This document shows positions 43,925-53,588 of a DNA stretch of 64,000 nucleotides, one piece after another; the stretch's first letter is position 1; every line of letters starts with the position of its first letter. A program made the position numbers and the translations under genes. A model generated the notes under the pieces. The model searched no databases, had not been told where the DNA came from, and was given only the letters and a program-made list of their open reading frames with translations. The stretch is from CAYMEV01 sp964389675 [NCBI: uncultured Candidatus Sumerlaeota bacterium]. Lineage in GTDB: Bacteria; CAYMEV01. The stretch spans positions 1 through 64,000 of the forward strand of contig CAYMEV010000020.1 of NCBI GenBank assembly GCA_964389675.1. Direction: 5' to 3'.

Positions 43925-46174
43925 ATGGCTGATGATGACCCTAAACAAACACCTGTATTAATAGTATCTGATTCAAAAGCACTTCCCGGGATAATCTTAT
44001 CAAAACTGCGGGATTTTGCAGATGTATCAGTTTTATCATTTGATGCATTCCTGCAAAGCTTTGATGAGAGTTGTAGGTACACTGATAATGCAATTTTAAT
44101 TGATATTGCAGGCATTGACAGTGATATTGAAATATCCAGGTACAGATACGTTTTAAAAAATTCCATATTAATAGCTATCATTTCAGATGTAAAGGAAGAG
44201 GATCCCCCTGATATTTTCAAAACAGTCTTTGATGAAATTATATATGGCGATGAGATAGGCCTGCACTTAAAAATTAGAATTGAAAAGGCAATTATAAACC
44301 ATAAGCTGGTAAAGAATTCATATATTAAAAAGATATCAATACTGGAGAAATTCAACAGTATAATAAGCGACCTCAACAAGGAACTTCATATTGAAAAGCT
44401 GCTTTCAAAGTCAATAGACTCACTTAAAGGTATTTTAGGGGTTGAAAAAGCATCAATACTTCTCTTTGAGGATGAAGAGCTTATCGTAAAGGCATGTATA
44501 GGGCTTCCAGGCACTGTCAAAAGCGGATTCAAATCACTCAGGAAGGACAGCATCTCCTATTTTGTTGCAAAGAACAGGGAAAGCATAATAGTCAATGATA
44601 TAGAGAAGGAAGACAGATTTAAATACCTCAAAAGCGGTACGGACTATAAAAAGAGCAGCTTTATAAGTACCCCCATAATGTTCTATGACACAGTTATAGG
44701 AGTAATAAACCTCAATGATAAGATAGGCAGGGATTTTACTGAAGACGACCTTGAGCTTTTGAAGGTTTTTGCGTCGCATTTGGCAATTAATATTGTAAAT
44801 GCCCACCTCTTTCTTGATTTAAAGGATAAAGCTGCAACCCTTCTGCAGGTTAACAGGGAAAAGGACAAACTGAACAGGAAAATAAGCATGTTCAACGAAA
44901 TACTGAAAAGCAGGATTGAAGAGGAGAAAGAAAAACTTAAAAGCGCTTACCAGGAGCTTTTAAATAGAGATGATATCCTGCAGAAAAAGATACTTGAGCT
45001 CATGTCCCTGAAAAAGGCCGGGAAAACTGCAATATCTGAATTGTTCAATCTGGAACTTGTTCTGGATGTAATACTGAATATTGCACTCAGGGAAGTTGAT
45101 GCACTCAGGGGAAGCATAGTAATTAAGGATAAAACAGGTGAACTCATTGTCAAGGCTGCTGCCGGAGAAGCAAAAGATATTGTAAACACAAGGGTCAGCA
45201 ATGAGGACTCTGTTACTCATTATATACTGAAAAAAGGCGAATCTCTTCTTGTAACGGATATTGAAAAGGATCCCGTTTTTAAGAAAGCTGACATCACAGG
45301 AAAATATAATACCAAAAGCCTTCTGTCCCTCCCCTTGAAAGCTGGAGATCAGATATACGGAATAATGAATGTAAACAATAAGCACAATAAAAGACCATTT
45401 AACAGTGATGATCTTGATATTCTATCCGGCCTGGCAAATCAGGCTTCTATGGCTATTCATAATTTCTATCTTTCTGAAAAATTAAGGGAAAGGGAATTAT
45501 CCCTGCAGCAGGCTGAAAAAATGGCTGAGATTGGAAGCCTGGTTGTTGCTGTTGCACATGAGCTGAGAAATCCTTTAGGGATTCTAAGGACAAATATTGA
45601 ATTTTTAAGGGAAATAACCGGAGACAACAAGGATATATTTGACAATATGGTTTCACAGATAAACAGGGCAAGGAGATTCATAAAAGACCTTATGCAGTTC
45701 GGAAAGCCTACAAACCTTAATTTTGTAAGCAGCAATATAATTGATGTCATGGAATTATCCATTAATCACGCTATATCTGATTATAAGGGAATTGAGGATT
45801 TAAATATTGAAAGGGAATACTCTGATGGAATAATAAACCTGAACATCGATCCAATGAAAATTCAGCAGGTATTTATAAACCTGCTTATCAACTCTCTGGA
45901 CGAGCTTAAATTTGTCAGTGACCCCAAAATTATAATCAGAATTTATCCAGAAGAATCTTATGTAAATATCGAAGTAGAGGATAATGGCAGCGGTGTATCC
46001 AATGATATAATGAATTACATATTCAATCCATTCTTCAGCTCAAAGAAAGGAGGAGGCGGAACAGGGCTGGGATTATCCATAGCAAAACGAATTATAGAAA
46101 TGCACGGAGGCCAGATTAATCTTGACAGCAACAGAATGCAGGGTGCAAAATTCCATGTTCTTCTGCCTGTATAG
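43925..46174 (+). CDS. Soluble GAF-domain histidine kinase with receiver-like N-terminus
   Basis: A 749-residue cytoplasmic sensor kinase without membrane segments. The N-terminal 120 residues resemble a receiver (VLIVSDSK, AILIDIAG). Two GAF domains follow (about 140-300 and 370-510), separated by a coiled coil (about 300-365). Then come a HisKA domain with the phospho-acceptor His545 in AHELRNPLG and an HATPase domain with N-box QQVFINLLINSLDEL, G1 EDNGSG, F box IFNPFFSSK and G2 GGTGLGLS. No cognate response regulator with a full receiver is adjacent. No good ribosome site is seen before the ATG. It follows the por terminator. Confidence 0.9.
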   Translation: MADDDPKQTPVLIVSDSKALPGIILSKLRDFADVSVLSFDAFLQSFDESCRYTDNAILIDIAGIDSDIEISRYRYVLKNSILIAIISDVKEEDPPDIFKTVFDEIIYGDEIGLHLKIRIEKAIINHKLVKNSYIKKISILEKFNSIISDLNKELHIEKLLSKSIDSLKGILGVEKASILLFEDEELIVKACIGLPGTVKSGFKSLRKDSISYFVAKNRESIIVNDIEKEDRFKYLKSGTDYKKSSFISTPIMFYDTVIGVINLNDKIGRDFTEDDLELLKVFASHLAINIVNAHLFLDLKDKAATLLQVNREKDKLNRKISMFNEILKSRIEEEKEKLKSAYQELLNRDDILQKKILELMSLKKAGKTAISELFNLELVLDVILNIALREVDALRGSIVIKDKTGELIVKAAAGEAKDIVNTRVSNEDSVTHYILKKGESLLVTDIEKDPVFKKADITGKYNTKSLLSLPLKAGDQIYGIMNVNNKHNKRPFNSDDLDILSGLANQASMAIHNFYLSEKLRERELSLQQAEKMAEIGSLVVAVAHELRNPLGILRTNIEFLREITGDNKDIFDNMVSQINRARRFIKDLMQFGKPTNLNFVSSNIIDVMELSINHAISDYKGIEDLNIEREYSDGIINLNIDPMKIQQVFINLLINSLDELKFVSDPKIIIRIYPEESYVNIEVEDNGSGVSNDIMNYIFNPFFSSKKGGGGTGLGLSIAKRIIEMHGGQINLDSNRMQGAKFHVLLPV

Positions 46175-46219
46175 TCTCATGTTTTCGAAATATAATCAAA
46201 AATTTGAAAGGAGTTCGAA

Positions 46220-46702
46220 ATGAAGATTGCAATTAAATCCTCTCTCTTACTTGTCGTTTTATTAATGGTGTCTTTGGATATTTCTGCCGAAAAGATACAG
46301 ATAAATGATTTTTCTGGCCTTTACAAAGCGCTTACAAACGGTGAAAGTGTAAGGGTGGTCATTCATTATGGGAAGACAAGGCTTATATCTGATAATGAAG
46401 AGATTAACTCACCCGATGCAATTGGCGGGATGAATCTTGAAACGTTTGAGTATTTTCCAAAAATGAGCATTAATAACCCGAAAGCAATGATTGTATCATC
46501 TGAGTCGGTCCTGATCGCTCATTTCAGAAGTGGCTATGTTTATAATTATGTCAGGATCAGATTTTATGAGGATAATGGGGTCCAGATTACGGCAAGATAC
46601 CTTACAGTAGATGGATATGAAGAGGTTATGGATGAGAAATTCTATGGAAAGATAAATGACTCAAAGAACGGTGAAGGCGTTTACCTATACCTGCACAAGT
46701 AA
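46220..46702 (+). CDS. Exported VirK-like protein
   Basis: A 160-residue protein with a Sec signal peptide (about 1-22, LLVVLLMVSLDISAE). The mature part begins INDFSGLYKALTNGESVRVVIHYG, resembling the start of VirK-family domains, and continues as an all-beta protein (RLISDNEEIN, YVRIRFYEDNGVQITARYL). VirK of plant-associated bacteria has no settled function. AAGGAG precedes the start. Its last 18 bases overlap the convergent kinase-like gene. Confidence 0.62.
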   Translation: MKIAIKSSLLLVVLLMVSLDISAEKIQINDFSGLYKALTNGESVRVVIHYGKTRLISDNEEINSPDAIGGMNLETFEYFPKMSINNPKAMIVSSESVLIAHFRSGYVYNYVRIRFYEDNGVQITARYLTVDGYEEVMDEKFYGKINDSKNGEGVYLYLHK

Positions 46703-47272
46703 TTTTTGAAGAATTATCAGGTACATGCCTGAAACAGGAGGAAGAATCAGATTATCATCAAGAGGGGGCTTTATGAACAATTCCGTAAGAGCGCATAATA
46801 AAGCGCCGGCCAGAGCTGTCTTAAGATCATAGAATAATAGAATAATTAATCCTGCTGATATAAAGAAAGATAAAGACCCCTCCAGAGTTTTTTTGCCTAT
46901 TTTGATAATGCCGTATTTTGACCCGACAAGACATGCAATCGGGTCAGCAATGCTAAGAACAAACATTGCAGCTATTGCAGTTGTTTTATCGTAATAAAGA
47001 ACAGTGATAAAACAACCAAGTATTAGTGTAATTGAAGAGTTTATCCTGTCTTTTTCGTCCTTTTTAAAAAGCCTGGCAAGGTGCTTATAAACAAAATCTG
47101 CAAAACTTTTGTTTAGAAGCCTGTAGTATTCAAAGACAAGCCCAAGAAGAAGAAAAGGGAACAGGATCATAATGGCCTCTGGTTTTGTGAGCCCGGAATA
47201 CAGGTATACCAGAGGTATTATTGAGCCTGCAGTTATATGAAAAAGCTTTCTTGAGTTCAGGTCATTATGCAT
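46685..47272 (-). CDS. Polyprenol/diacylglycerol kinase-like membrane protein (SEC59/DGK1 type)
   Basis: A 195-residue membrane protein with about six hydrophobic segments. It contains the CTP-transferase-like signature KLFHITAGSIIPLVY and SIADPIACLVGSKYG with KKTLEGSLSFF, which match the polyprenol/DAG kinase group related to phosphatidate cytidylyltransferase. Such enzymes phosphorylate polyprenol or diacylglycerol with CTP. It starts 20 bases after glnN and is probably the last gene of the glyA-glnN unit. Confidence 0.82.
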   Translation of the reverse strand: MHNDLNSRKLFHITAGSIIPLVYLYSGLTKPEAIMILFPFLLLGLVFEYYRLLNKSFADFVYKHLARLFKKDEKDRINSSITLILGCFITVLYYDKTTAIAAMFVLSIADPIACLVGSKYGIIKIGKKTLEGSLSFFISAGLIILLFYDLKTALAGALLCALTELFIKPPLDDNLILPPVSGMYLIILQKLLVQV

Positions 47273-47292
47273 AATAAACAGGAGCCCCGGCC

Positions 47293-49425
47293 TTACTGAA
47301 TTCCAAAAAACATATCAGAGTATTTTGAAAGAGGCCATAATTCGTAATCCAGCCTTTCTTCAAGTTTCGAAATTATATCCCTGGCGTCAGCGATTACTCT
47401 GCTGACCTTATCAGCGTAGAAATACGGCTTATCATGATATTCAAGGTCCTTGATCTTCTCATTGATATTATCAAGTGTTTTAAGTATTTTAAGCAATTCC
47501 GTCAATTTATATGATATCCTGGAAAGATAATCCTTCTGGACTCTCATTGTATCTTCCTCGATTTGATCGCATTTGTCTGCGGCCTTTATCGATTTTGCCA
47601 GAATGTGCTGGTATTTGAAGACAGCTGGTATTATATTGGTCCTTATCATGTCTCTTGCTATCCTGATTTCTGTTTCTATTGTATCTATATAGATATTCTG
47701 CTTTACATTGTATCTTGCCCTGATCTCGGTCTCTTTCAATACATTGTATCTTGAAAAAAGATCAATATTTTTATCTGAAATCATCTTATCGAGGGCATAG
47801 GGTGTTGAGGCGGCGACAAACAAACCTCTTTCTTCTGCAGCATCCTGCCATTCTTTTTCATAGGTATTGCCATTATAAATTACAGATTTATGCCTGCTGT
47901 AATTATCCTTTATGATCTCTGCTGCTGATTTATAGATATCATCACTGCTCTGCAGCGAGTCTTTAAGCTTTTTATATATATAATCTACTGAATCTGCCAT
48001 AATCATGTTTATAACAGTATTGGGAAAGGCAATTGACTGAGAGGCCCCAGCCATTCGGAATTCAAACTTATTCCCTGTGAATGCAACAGGTGATGTCCTG
48101 TTCCTGTCCGTATTATCCTTCTTTATATATGTCAGGAACCTCAGGCCGTCAATAATGGTATTTTCTTTAGCCCCCAGCTTTGTTGCATTGTCTGACATGC
48201 TGTCAATATTTTCAAACACATCTGTCAGTTCATTTCCCAGATAAAGGGAAATGACACTGGGAGGCGCTTCATGGGCACCCAGCCTTCTGTCGTTTCCCGC
48301 ACACGCAAATACTGATCTGAGAAGGTCATTATAAAGATGGATGCCCCTGATAAAACCGGAGATAAAGAGTAATGAGACGACGGCATTTTTTCCGTGAGAA
48401 GGTATATCAAAGATATTTACATCCGAATCGGTCACCAGAGACCAGTTTATATGCTTTCCGCTTCCATTTACCCCGAAAAAGGGTTTTTCATGAAAGAGGG
48501 CGATAAGATCATATTTTGGTGCATGCCTTCTTAAGACCTCCATTATAAGCTGATTATGGTCAGATGAAATATTGCAGTGCTCTGGAAGCACAGCAAGCTC
48601 AAACTGGTTTGGAGCGACTTCATTATGCCGTGTTTTTATCGGAACTCCCAGCTTAATAAGGGTTTCTTCGGTATCCTGCATGAAGGACAATATATTTTCT
48701 TTGATAGAACCAAAATAATGGTCCTGAAATTTCTGTCCTCTGGGGCATTTGGCGCCGAACAGCGAATAGCCAAGTACATTCAGGTCCAGCCTGTCTTTAA
48801 TATATTCCTTGGGTATGAGAAAATATTCCTGCTCAGGGCCAATGAGTGGAGAGACAAAACCTGCATCTATATCAAAAAGCTTGAGAAGATTTGTGCTAAG
48901 CTCGGAAAGAACCTTGATTGAACGCAGAAGCGGTGTTTTCTTATCCAGTACATCTCCTGTATAGCTTATGAATATGCTCGGGATAAAGAGAGTCTTTGAC
49001 CTGCCGGATTCCATAATAAATGATGGCGATGATGGGTCCCATACGCTGTAACCTCTTGCTTCAAATGTGGACCTTATACCCCCGTGCGGGAATGAGGATG
49101 CATCAGGTTCCCCCTGGATCAGTTCTGCAGCAGAAAATTCCTCTATTATTTTTTTCTTTGAAAAGCTTTTTACCTGCAGAAATGTGTTGTGCTTTTCTGC
49201 TGTCAGCCCTGTCAGGGGCTGGAACCAGTGTGTATAATGTGTACAGCCCCTGGAAATTGCCCATCTTTTCATTTCAAGTGCAATTAATTCAGCAGTTTCA
49301 GCATTGATCGGGAGATTGTTTATAAAAAAGTTCTGCAGCTTTTCTCCGATCGCTGAAGGCAGATTGCTTATATCAAATGTCTGTGACCCGAAATCACTGA
49401 GATAGTTGGATCGTATGTTTACCAT
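47293..49425 (-). CDS. glnN: Glutamine synthetase type III
   Basis: A 710-residue enzyme that makes glutamine from glutamate, ammonia and ATP. Length and sequence mark the GSIII class common in Bacteroides and spirochaetes, distinct from GSI (about 450 residues). Diagnostic segments are FPHGGIRSTFEARGYSVWD, GPEQEYFLI, RHNEVAPNQFELA, NGSGKHINWS and the long C-terminal helical region. It lies 28 bases downstream of the SHMT-like gene and 20 upstream of the kinase-like gene. Confidence 0.96.
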   Translation of the reverse strand: MVNIRSNYLSDFGSQTFDISNLPSAIGEKLQNFFINNLPINAETAELIALEMKRWAISRGCTHYTHWFQPLTGLTAEKHNTFLQVKSFSKKKIIEEFSAAELIQGEPDASSFPHGGIRSTFEARGYSVWDPSSPSFIMESGRSKTLFIPSIFISYTGDVLDKKTPLLRSIKVLSELSTNLLKLFDIDAGFVSPLIGPEQEYFLIPKEYIKDRLDLNVLGYSLFGAKCPRGQKFQDHYFGSIKENILSFMQDTEETLIKLGVPIKTRHNEVAPNQFELAVLPEHCNISSDHNQLIMEVLRRHAPKYDLIALFHEKPFFGVNGSGKHINWSLVTDSDVNIFDIPSHGKNAVVSLLFISGFIRGIHLYNDLLRSVFACAGNDRRLGAHEAPPSVISLYLGNELTDVFENIDSMSDNATKLGAKENTIIDGLRFLTYIKKDNTDRNRTSPVAFTGNKFEFRMAGASQSIAFPNTVINMIMADSVDYIYKKLKDSLQSSDDIYKSAAEIIKDNYSRHKSVIYNGNTYEKEWQDAAEERGLFVAASTPYALDKMISDKNIDLFSRYNVLKETEIRARYNVKQNIYIDTIETEIRIARDMIRTNIIPAVFKYQHILAKSIKAADKCDQIEEDTMRVQKDYLSRISYKLTELLKILKTLDNINEKIKDLEYHDKPYFYADKVSRVIADARDIISKLEERLDYELWPLSKYSDMFFGIQ

Positions 49426-49453
49426 CTTAATTTCCTTTAATATACTGTTCTTA

Positions 49454-50902
49454 TTATCCGAATATCAGGTCAAAATCCTTCTCATAGGGTATTACATTTT
49501 CCATTACATTTTTCAGTATGCTGGCATGCATTTCCTTATCAAATACATATCTCATTTCCAGAAAATCTTTTCTGAATTTTGAGACCTCGTTTTTAATATT
49601 ATTTTTGTTCTTTATGATATCTGCAATAAATCCAGCAATCTGGTGAAATTCCTTTTTCCCCATTCCGAATCTTGTCATTTCAGATACCCCCATTCTGATT
49701 CCGCTTGGATTAAGGAATGATTCATCAGAAGGAAGAGCCTGGTAATTTGTGATAATATTGCTGTCCTCGAGCAATGCTGCTAATTCTTTGCCATCTCCGT
49801 ACTCTTTTGTATTTATAACAACCTGGTGGGTCTTTGTATATCCATATTCTTTTCCTCCCTCGCATCTTATTCCAAAATCCTCAAGGCTCTGTGCAAAGGA
49901 TCCTGCATTCTCAACAACTGTTTTCTGGTATTCATCCTTGAATGCATTCATCTCATATGTAGCCATAAGCATGCCTACCAGAGTCCCGAGGTGGTGATTG
50001 CTCAATGATCCGGGAAAAGCCCTTGAATTAATGTCTGAAAAGAATTTATCCAGCTTGCCGTCCTGGTTTGAAACAGCGACTATTCCCCTCTGCGGGCCGA
50101 AGAATGTTTTGTGTGTTGAACCTGTAATTACATCTGCTCCTTCTTTCAATGGATTCTGAAAATAATCTCCTATAATTCCCATAACATGGGCAGCGTCATA
50201 CATTATTACGGTATTCAGGCCAAGATTATCTATGCAGTCCTTTGCCTTTCTTACAGGCTCAGGATGCAGAAACATGCTTTTGCCGAAAACCATCAGGGGG
50301 GGCTTGTGCTCTTCAATAAGATTGCACATTATTTCAGCATCAATCATATAAGGATTGTCTTTACGCAGGGGAAAGTTTATCACATGGTCACTCTCAACCA
50401 TATTAAAGAGTGCTCCAAATGGCTGTGCACTAAGATGACCGCCATAAGTCAGCTCATTGTTCATAACACAAAGCATTCTCCCGCAATCGGATAATCCCTG
50501 TTTTGCCTTGTCTCTGTTCAGGTTTTTAACCATAGCCTTAAACACGATTTCATTTGCCTGCTGGCCGCTTATTGGCCTGGATTCAACATGGGTTGCACCG
50601 GCATATTTTGCAAATTCCCTGTTTATTTCAAGTTCGATGAAGTTAATAAAATCTGTACCCTGATAATAGAATATATCTGTGCCCTTGAGTGCCCTTGAGT
50701 TTTCAAGTGCCTTTCTTTCCTTTTTCAGGGCCTTTTTATGCTCTGCATACCTGCCTGCCGCATCTGATATTTCACAAAATTTTACAAATGTTGAAGGTGT
50801 GTTTTCAGAGGGGATAAGGTTTATACAGTTTTTCTGCCTCCAGCTGGTATTTTCTGTAACCATGTTAAGCAGTTCGGATACCTTTTTGATATATTCTTCC
50901 AT
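49454..50902 (-). CDS. glyA: Serine hydroxymethyltransferase-like PLP enzyme
   Basis: A 482-residue PLP enzyme. The internal-aldimine Lys is in GSTHKTFFGPQRG, the PLP-facing YDAAHVMG precedes it, and NLIPSENTPS near the start matches SHMT. It is some 60 residues longer than typical GlyA, with extra sequence around 45-75 (RYAEHKKALKKERKALEN) and a long C-terminal helical tail. It could be a true SHMT or a paralogue acting on another 3-hydroxy amino acid. AAGGAG precedes the ATG. It leads the minus-strand group with glnN and diverges from the tryptophanase gene. Confidence 0.8.
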   Translation of the reverse strand: MEEYIKKVSELLNMVTENTSWRQKNCINLIPSENTPSTFVKFCEISDAAGRYAEHKKALKKERKALENSRALKGTDIFYYQGTDFINFIELEINREFAKYAGATHVESRPISGQQANEIVFKAMVKNLNRDKAKQGLSDCGRMLCVMNNELTYGGHLSAQPFGALFNMVESDHVINFPLRKDNPYMIDAEIMCNLIEEHKPPLMVFGKSMFLHPEPVRKAKDCIDNLGLNTVIMYDAAHVMGIIGDYFQNPLKEGADVITGSTHKTFFGPQRGIVAVSNQDGKLDKFFSDINSRAFPGSLSNHHLGTLVGMLMATYEMNAFKDEYQKTVVENAGSFAQSLEDFGIRCEGGKEYGYTKTHQVVINTKEYGDGKELAALLEDSNIITNYQALPSDESFLNPSGIRMGVSEMTRFGMGKKEFHQIAGFIADIIKNKNNIKNEVSKFRKDFLEMRYVFDKEMHASILKNVMENVIPYEKDFDLIFG

Positions 50903-51069
50903 TATATAATCTCCTTACATATTTTTTCTAAAGATCTTACTATTAATTCTTAATCTTTTATAGGAGAATTGTCAAATATATAAAGTTATATTAATTGATG
51001 ATTATCTTATAAATGAAGAATTGGAGGGTCTTTTAAAAAGGCAGGGAACAACAATCATTATAAAAAATT

Positions 51070-51096
51070 TTGACATATATTATGAATTAATATAAT
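51070..51096 (+). promoter_or_regulatory. Probable promoter of the tryptophanase gene
   Basis: A perfect TTGACA (51070-51075) and a perfect TATAAT (51091-51096) are separated by 15 bases, slightly less than ideal, and lie 30 bases before the start codon. Confidence 0.6.
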
Positions 51097-51125
51097 CTTT
51101 CTTTATCATTTACTACAGGAGATTA

Positions 51126-52502
51126 TTGATGAATATTGTTGAGCCTTACAGGATCAAATCAGTCGAGAAGATCACTCTTAGAAACAGGGATGATAGAGAG
51201 AGAATCCTTGCTGAAGCAGGTTTTAATACCTTTAATATTAAAGCTGAAGATATATTTATTGATTTTCTTACTGACAGCGGCACATCTGCCATGAGTGCAA
51301 GGCAATGGTCATCAATAATGCTGGGTGATGAATCCTATGCAGGGGCAAAATCCTTCTACCACTTTTATGATGCGGTCAGAAGCATTACAGGGTTTGAATA
51401 TGTGATTCCGACACACCAGGGCAGGGCAGCAGAAAATATACTCTTCTCAACCATACTGAAAAAAGGTTCAGTAATTCCCAATAATACCCATTTTGATACC
51501 ACAAGGGCTAATATTGAGGCCAATGCAGGTGTGGCAGTAGACCTGGTTATTGATGAAGGATTGAATCCTTCCTCTCATTATCCTTTCAAGGGAAACATTG
51601 ATATTGATAAGCTAAAGGACTATATTGAGCAAACCGGCCCGGAAAATGTTCCGCTTTGTATGATCACTGTCACGAACAATTCCGGAGGAGGACAGCCAGT
51701 ATCACTGCAGAATATCATAGACACCAAAAATCTCCTTTCAGAATACGGAATACCGCTGTTCCTTGATGCCTGCAGATTTGCAGAGAATGCATATTTTATA
51801 AAAATGAGAGAGGAGAAATATAAAGACTGGACTGTGAGAAAAATTGTAAGAGAGATGTTTTCCTATGTTGATGGATGCACAATGAGCGCAAAGAAGGATG
51901 CACTTGTGAATATAGGGGGATTCATCGCTCTTAAAGACAAAAGCCTCTATGAGATATTGAAAAACAAGCTGATCCTTATTGAAGGTTTTCCGACATACGG
52001 TGGCTTATCTGGAAGAGACCTGGAGGCAATAGCACAGGGGCTCAATGAGGTGCTGGAAGAGGATTATCTTGATTTTAGAATATCACAGGTAAGCTATCTG
52101 GGCAATAACCTTGTTAAAAACGGTGTTCCCATAGTCGAACCTCCAGGGGGGCATGCAGTATATATTGATGCAAAATCGTTCCTTTCCCATATTCCGCCTC
52201 ACCATTTTCCCGGCCAGTCACTGGCTATTGCACTTTACAGAGAGGGAGGGATAAGGGCCTGCGAAATTGGCAGCGTAATGTTCGGAAAAAAGGATGAAAA
52301 GACAGATAAACAGATCACATCTCCGATGGAACTTGTAAGACTGGCTATTCCGAGAAGGGTCTATACAAATTCTCACATGGATTATACCCTTAATGTATTC
52401 AACAAGATAAAGGGATACAAGGATAAGATTAAGGGTGTCGGGTTTGCATTCGAACCAAAGGTTCTGAGGCATTTTACAGCGAGGTTTTTCGAGCTGCAGT
52501 AA
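51126..52502 (+). CDS. tnaA: Tryptophanase-family beta-eliminating lyase
   Basis: A 458-residue PLP enzyme splitting tryptophan (or tyrosine) into the aromatic ring, pyruvate and ammonia. The PLP Lys is in MSAKKDALVNIGG. FIDFLTDSGTSAMS, PTHQGRAAENIL and the ending LRHFTARF are common to the family. At the position where tyrosine phenol-lyase has the tyrosine-binding Arg (VRSMERG), this protein reads IRACEIG, as in tryptophanases, so indole formation is favoured. The ATG has a nearby GGAG. Ammonia and pyruvate products fit the glnN and por genes nearby. Confidence 0.85.
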   Translation: MMNIVEPYRIKSVEKITLRNRDDRERILAEAGFNTFNIKAEDIFIDFLTDSGTSAMSARQWSSIMLGDESYAGAKSFYHFYDAVRSITGFEYVIPTHQGRAAENILFSTILKKGSVIPNNTHFDTTRANIEANAGVAVDLVIDEGLNPSSHYPFKGNIDIDKLKDYIEQTGPENVPLCMITVTNNSGGGQPVSLQNIIDTKNLLSEYGIPLFLDACRFAENAYFIKMREEKYKDWTVRKIVREMFSYVDGCTMSAKKDALVNIGGFIALKDKSLYEILKNKLILIEGFPTYGGLSGRDLEAIAQGLNEVLEEDYLDFRISQVSYLGNNLVKNGVPIVEPPGGHAVYIDAKSFLSHIPPHHFPGQSLAIALYREGGIRACEIGSVMFGKKDEKTDKQITSPMELVRLAIPRRVYTNSHMDYTLNVFNKIKGYKDKIKGVGFAFEPKVLRHFTARFFELQ

Positions 52503-52526
52503 TAATGTTCTATATGGAGGACGCAA

Positions 52527-53585
52527 ATGATAAGCGGGTTCAACACTGAAATCAAGATTGACGGCGCAATATATCATATTCAAACCGAAGATAAAGGTTT
52601 AAGCAATCCTGTCATAGAATCGCTTGTCTACCAGGGAGGAGCAATACTGGCATCAAAAAGGTCTTCCTACAAAGACTACCTGGAAAGGGATGATATCCTG
52701 AAAGTCGTCGCAAAAATGATGGAAACACAGCACAAAGAAGTACTGTTCAAGATTAAAAGCAAGGAATTGTTTGGCGAAAAAGATGATGATACCAAGACAT
52801 ATATATTTGATAAAAGCGAGAATGAGGACCTGACAGATGGCCCTAAATCTCTTGACCAGGTAATCCTTGATTTTCTCCAGGAATCAAAACCGGAAATCAA
52901 CCTGGATGAGATTGAGTATGATGTATTTCTTACAAAGGGTTCAAAGCTCTACCTTAAGAATGAAGACACTATTGAGGTTATCGTGAAAAATGTGGAGACT
53001 CTTGATCCTATACCTGACGTTACTGTAGGCGTTAAGATTAGACAGAAAAACAAGAACAAAAGCAAAGTACTGGCAACCACAAAGACTGATGAGAAGGGGA
53101 AAGCTGTATTAAAGATTATGATACCCAAATTTGATATAAATATTGCTGAAGTGGTTTTATTTGCACGGACTGATTATAAAATTTTGGAAAGGATTCTTGA
53201 AATCGATGAGCTGAAGCCGGCTGAAAAAACGATTCTGGTTGTGGATAAGAATAATCAGAACAGGTCTCTTGTAAAAAAGATACTTGATATGGCAAATTAC
53301 AAAGTATTCCTTTCACCGACAGGCATGGATGCCTGGAAGATAATCTGCAATAAAACCCCAAATATCCTGATGCTTTATGAAAAGGTTGAAGTACTGGAAG
53401 CTGCTAAATTAATCGGGCTAATCAGGGAAAAAGAAGAAACAAAGAATATCCCAATTATTCTTATAAGGAACACAGAGAACCCCGAAGATATTAACCTCGA
53501 TAAAATCGAGGCCTGTATAGACCAGCCCTTTAAAAGCAGGGAAATCCTTACAATTGTAAAACATATACTGGTTAACCAATCATAG
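52527..53585 (+). CDS. Unknown protein with C-terminal pseudo-receiver domain
   Basis: A 352-residue soluble protein. The N-terminal part (MISGFNTEIKIDGAIYHIQTE) is a compact domain of unknown role. A beta-rich middle (about 125-230, with DPIPDVTVGVKIRQK) looks Ig/carboxypeptidase-regulatory-like. Residues about 233-350 form a receiver-like fold (KTILVVDKNNQNRSLVKKIL). The usual phospho-acceptor strand ILLLD reads ILMLYEK, with Tyr replacing Asp, and the conserved Lys before Pro-Phe is Gln (DQPFKS). It is therefore probably not phosphorylated. It sits 24 bases after tnaA and 3 before nrdR. Confidence 0.78.
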   Translation: MISGFNTEIKIDGAIYHIQTEDKGLSNPVIESLVYQGGAILASKRSSYKDYLERDDILKVVAKMMETQHKEVLFKIKSKELFGEKDDDTKTYIFDKSENEDLTDGPKSLDQVILDFLQESKPEINLDEIEYDVFLTKGSKLYLKNEDTIEVIVKNVETLDPIPDVTVGVKIRQKNKNKSKVLATTKTDEKGKAVLKIMIPKFDINIAEVVLFARTDYKILERILEIDELKPAEKTILVVDKNNQNRSLVKKILDMANYKVFLSPTGMDAWKIICNKTPNILMLYEKVEVLEAAKLIGLIREKEETKNIPIILIRNTENPEDINLDKIEACIDQPFKSREILTIVKHILVNQS

Positions 53586-53588
53586 ATA

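Noticed and set aside
50681-50702. 10-base direct repeat GTGCCCTTGA in the SHMT-like gene
   Set aside because: A recent 10-base duplication would have shifted the frame, but the frame is intact through it, so it is probably chance similarity.
51126-52502. Naming this gene tpl (tyrosine phenol-lyase)
   Set aside because: The tyrosine-specific Arg is replaced by Ile (IRACEIG), and neighbouring segments follow tryptophanase more closely.
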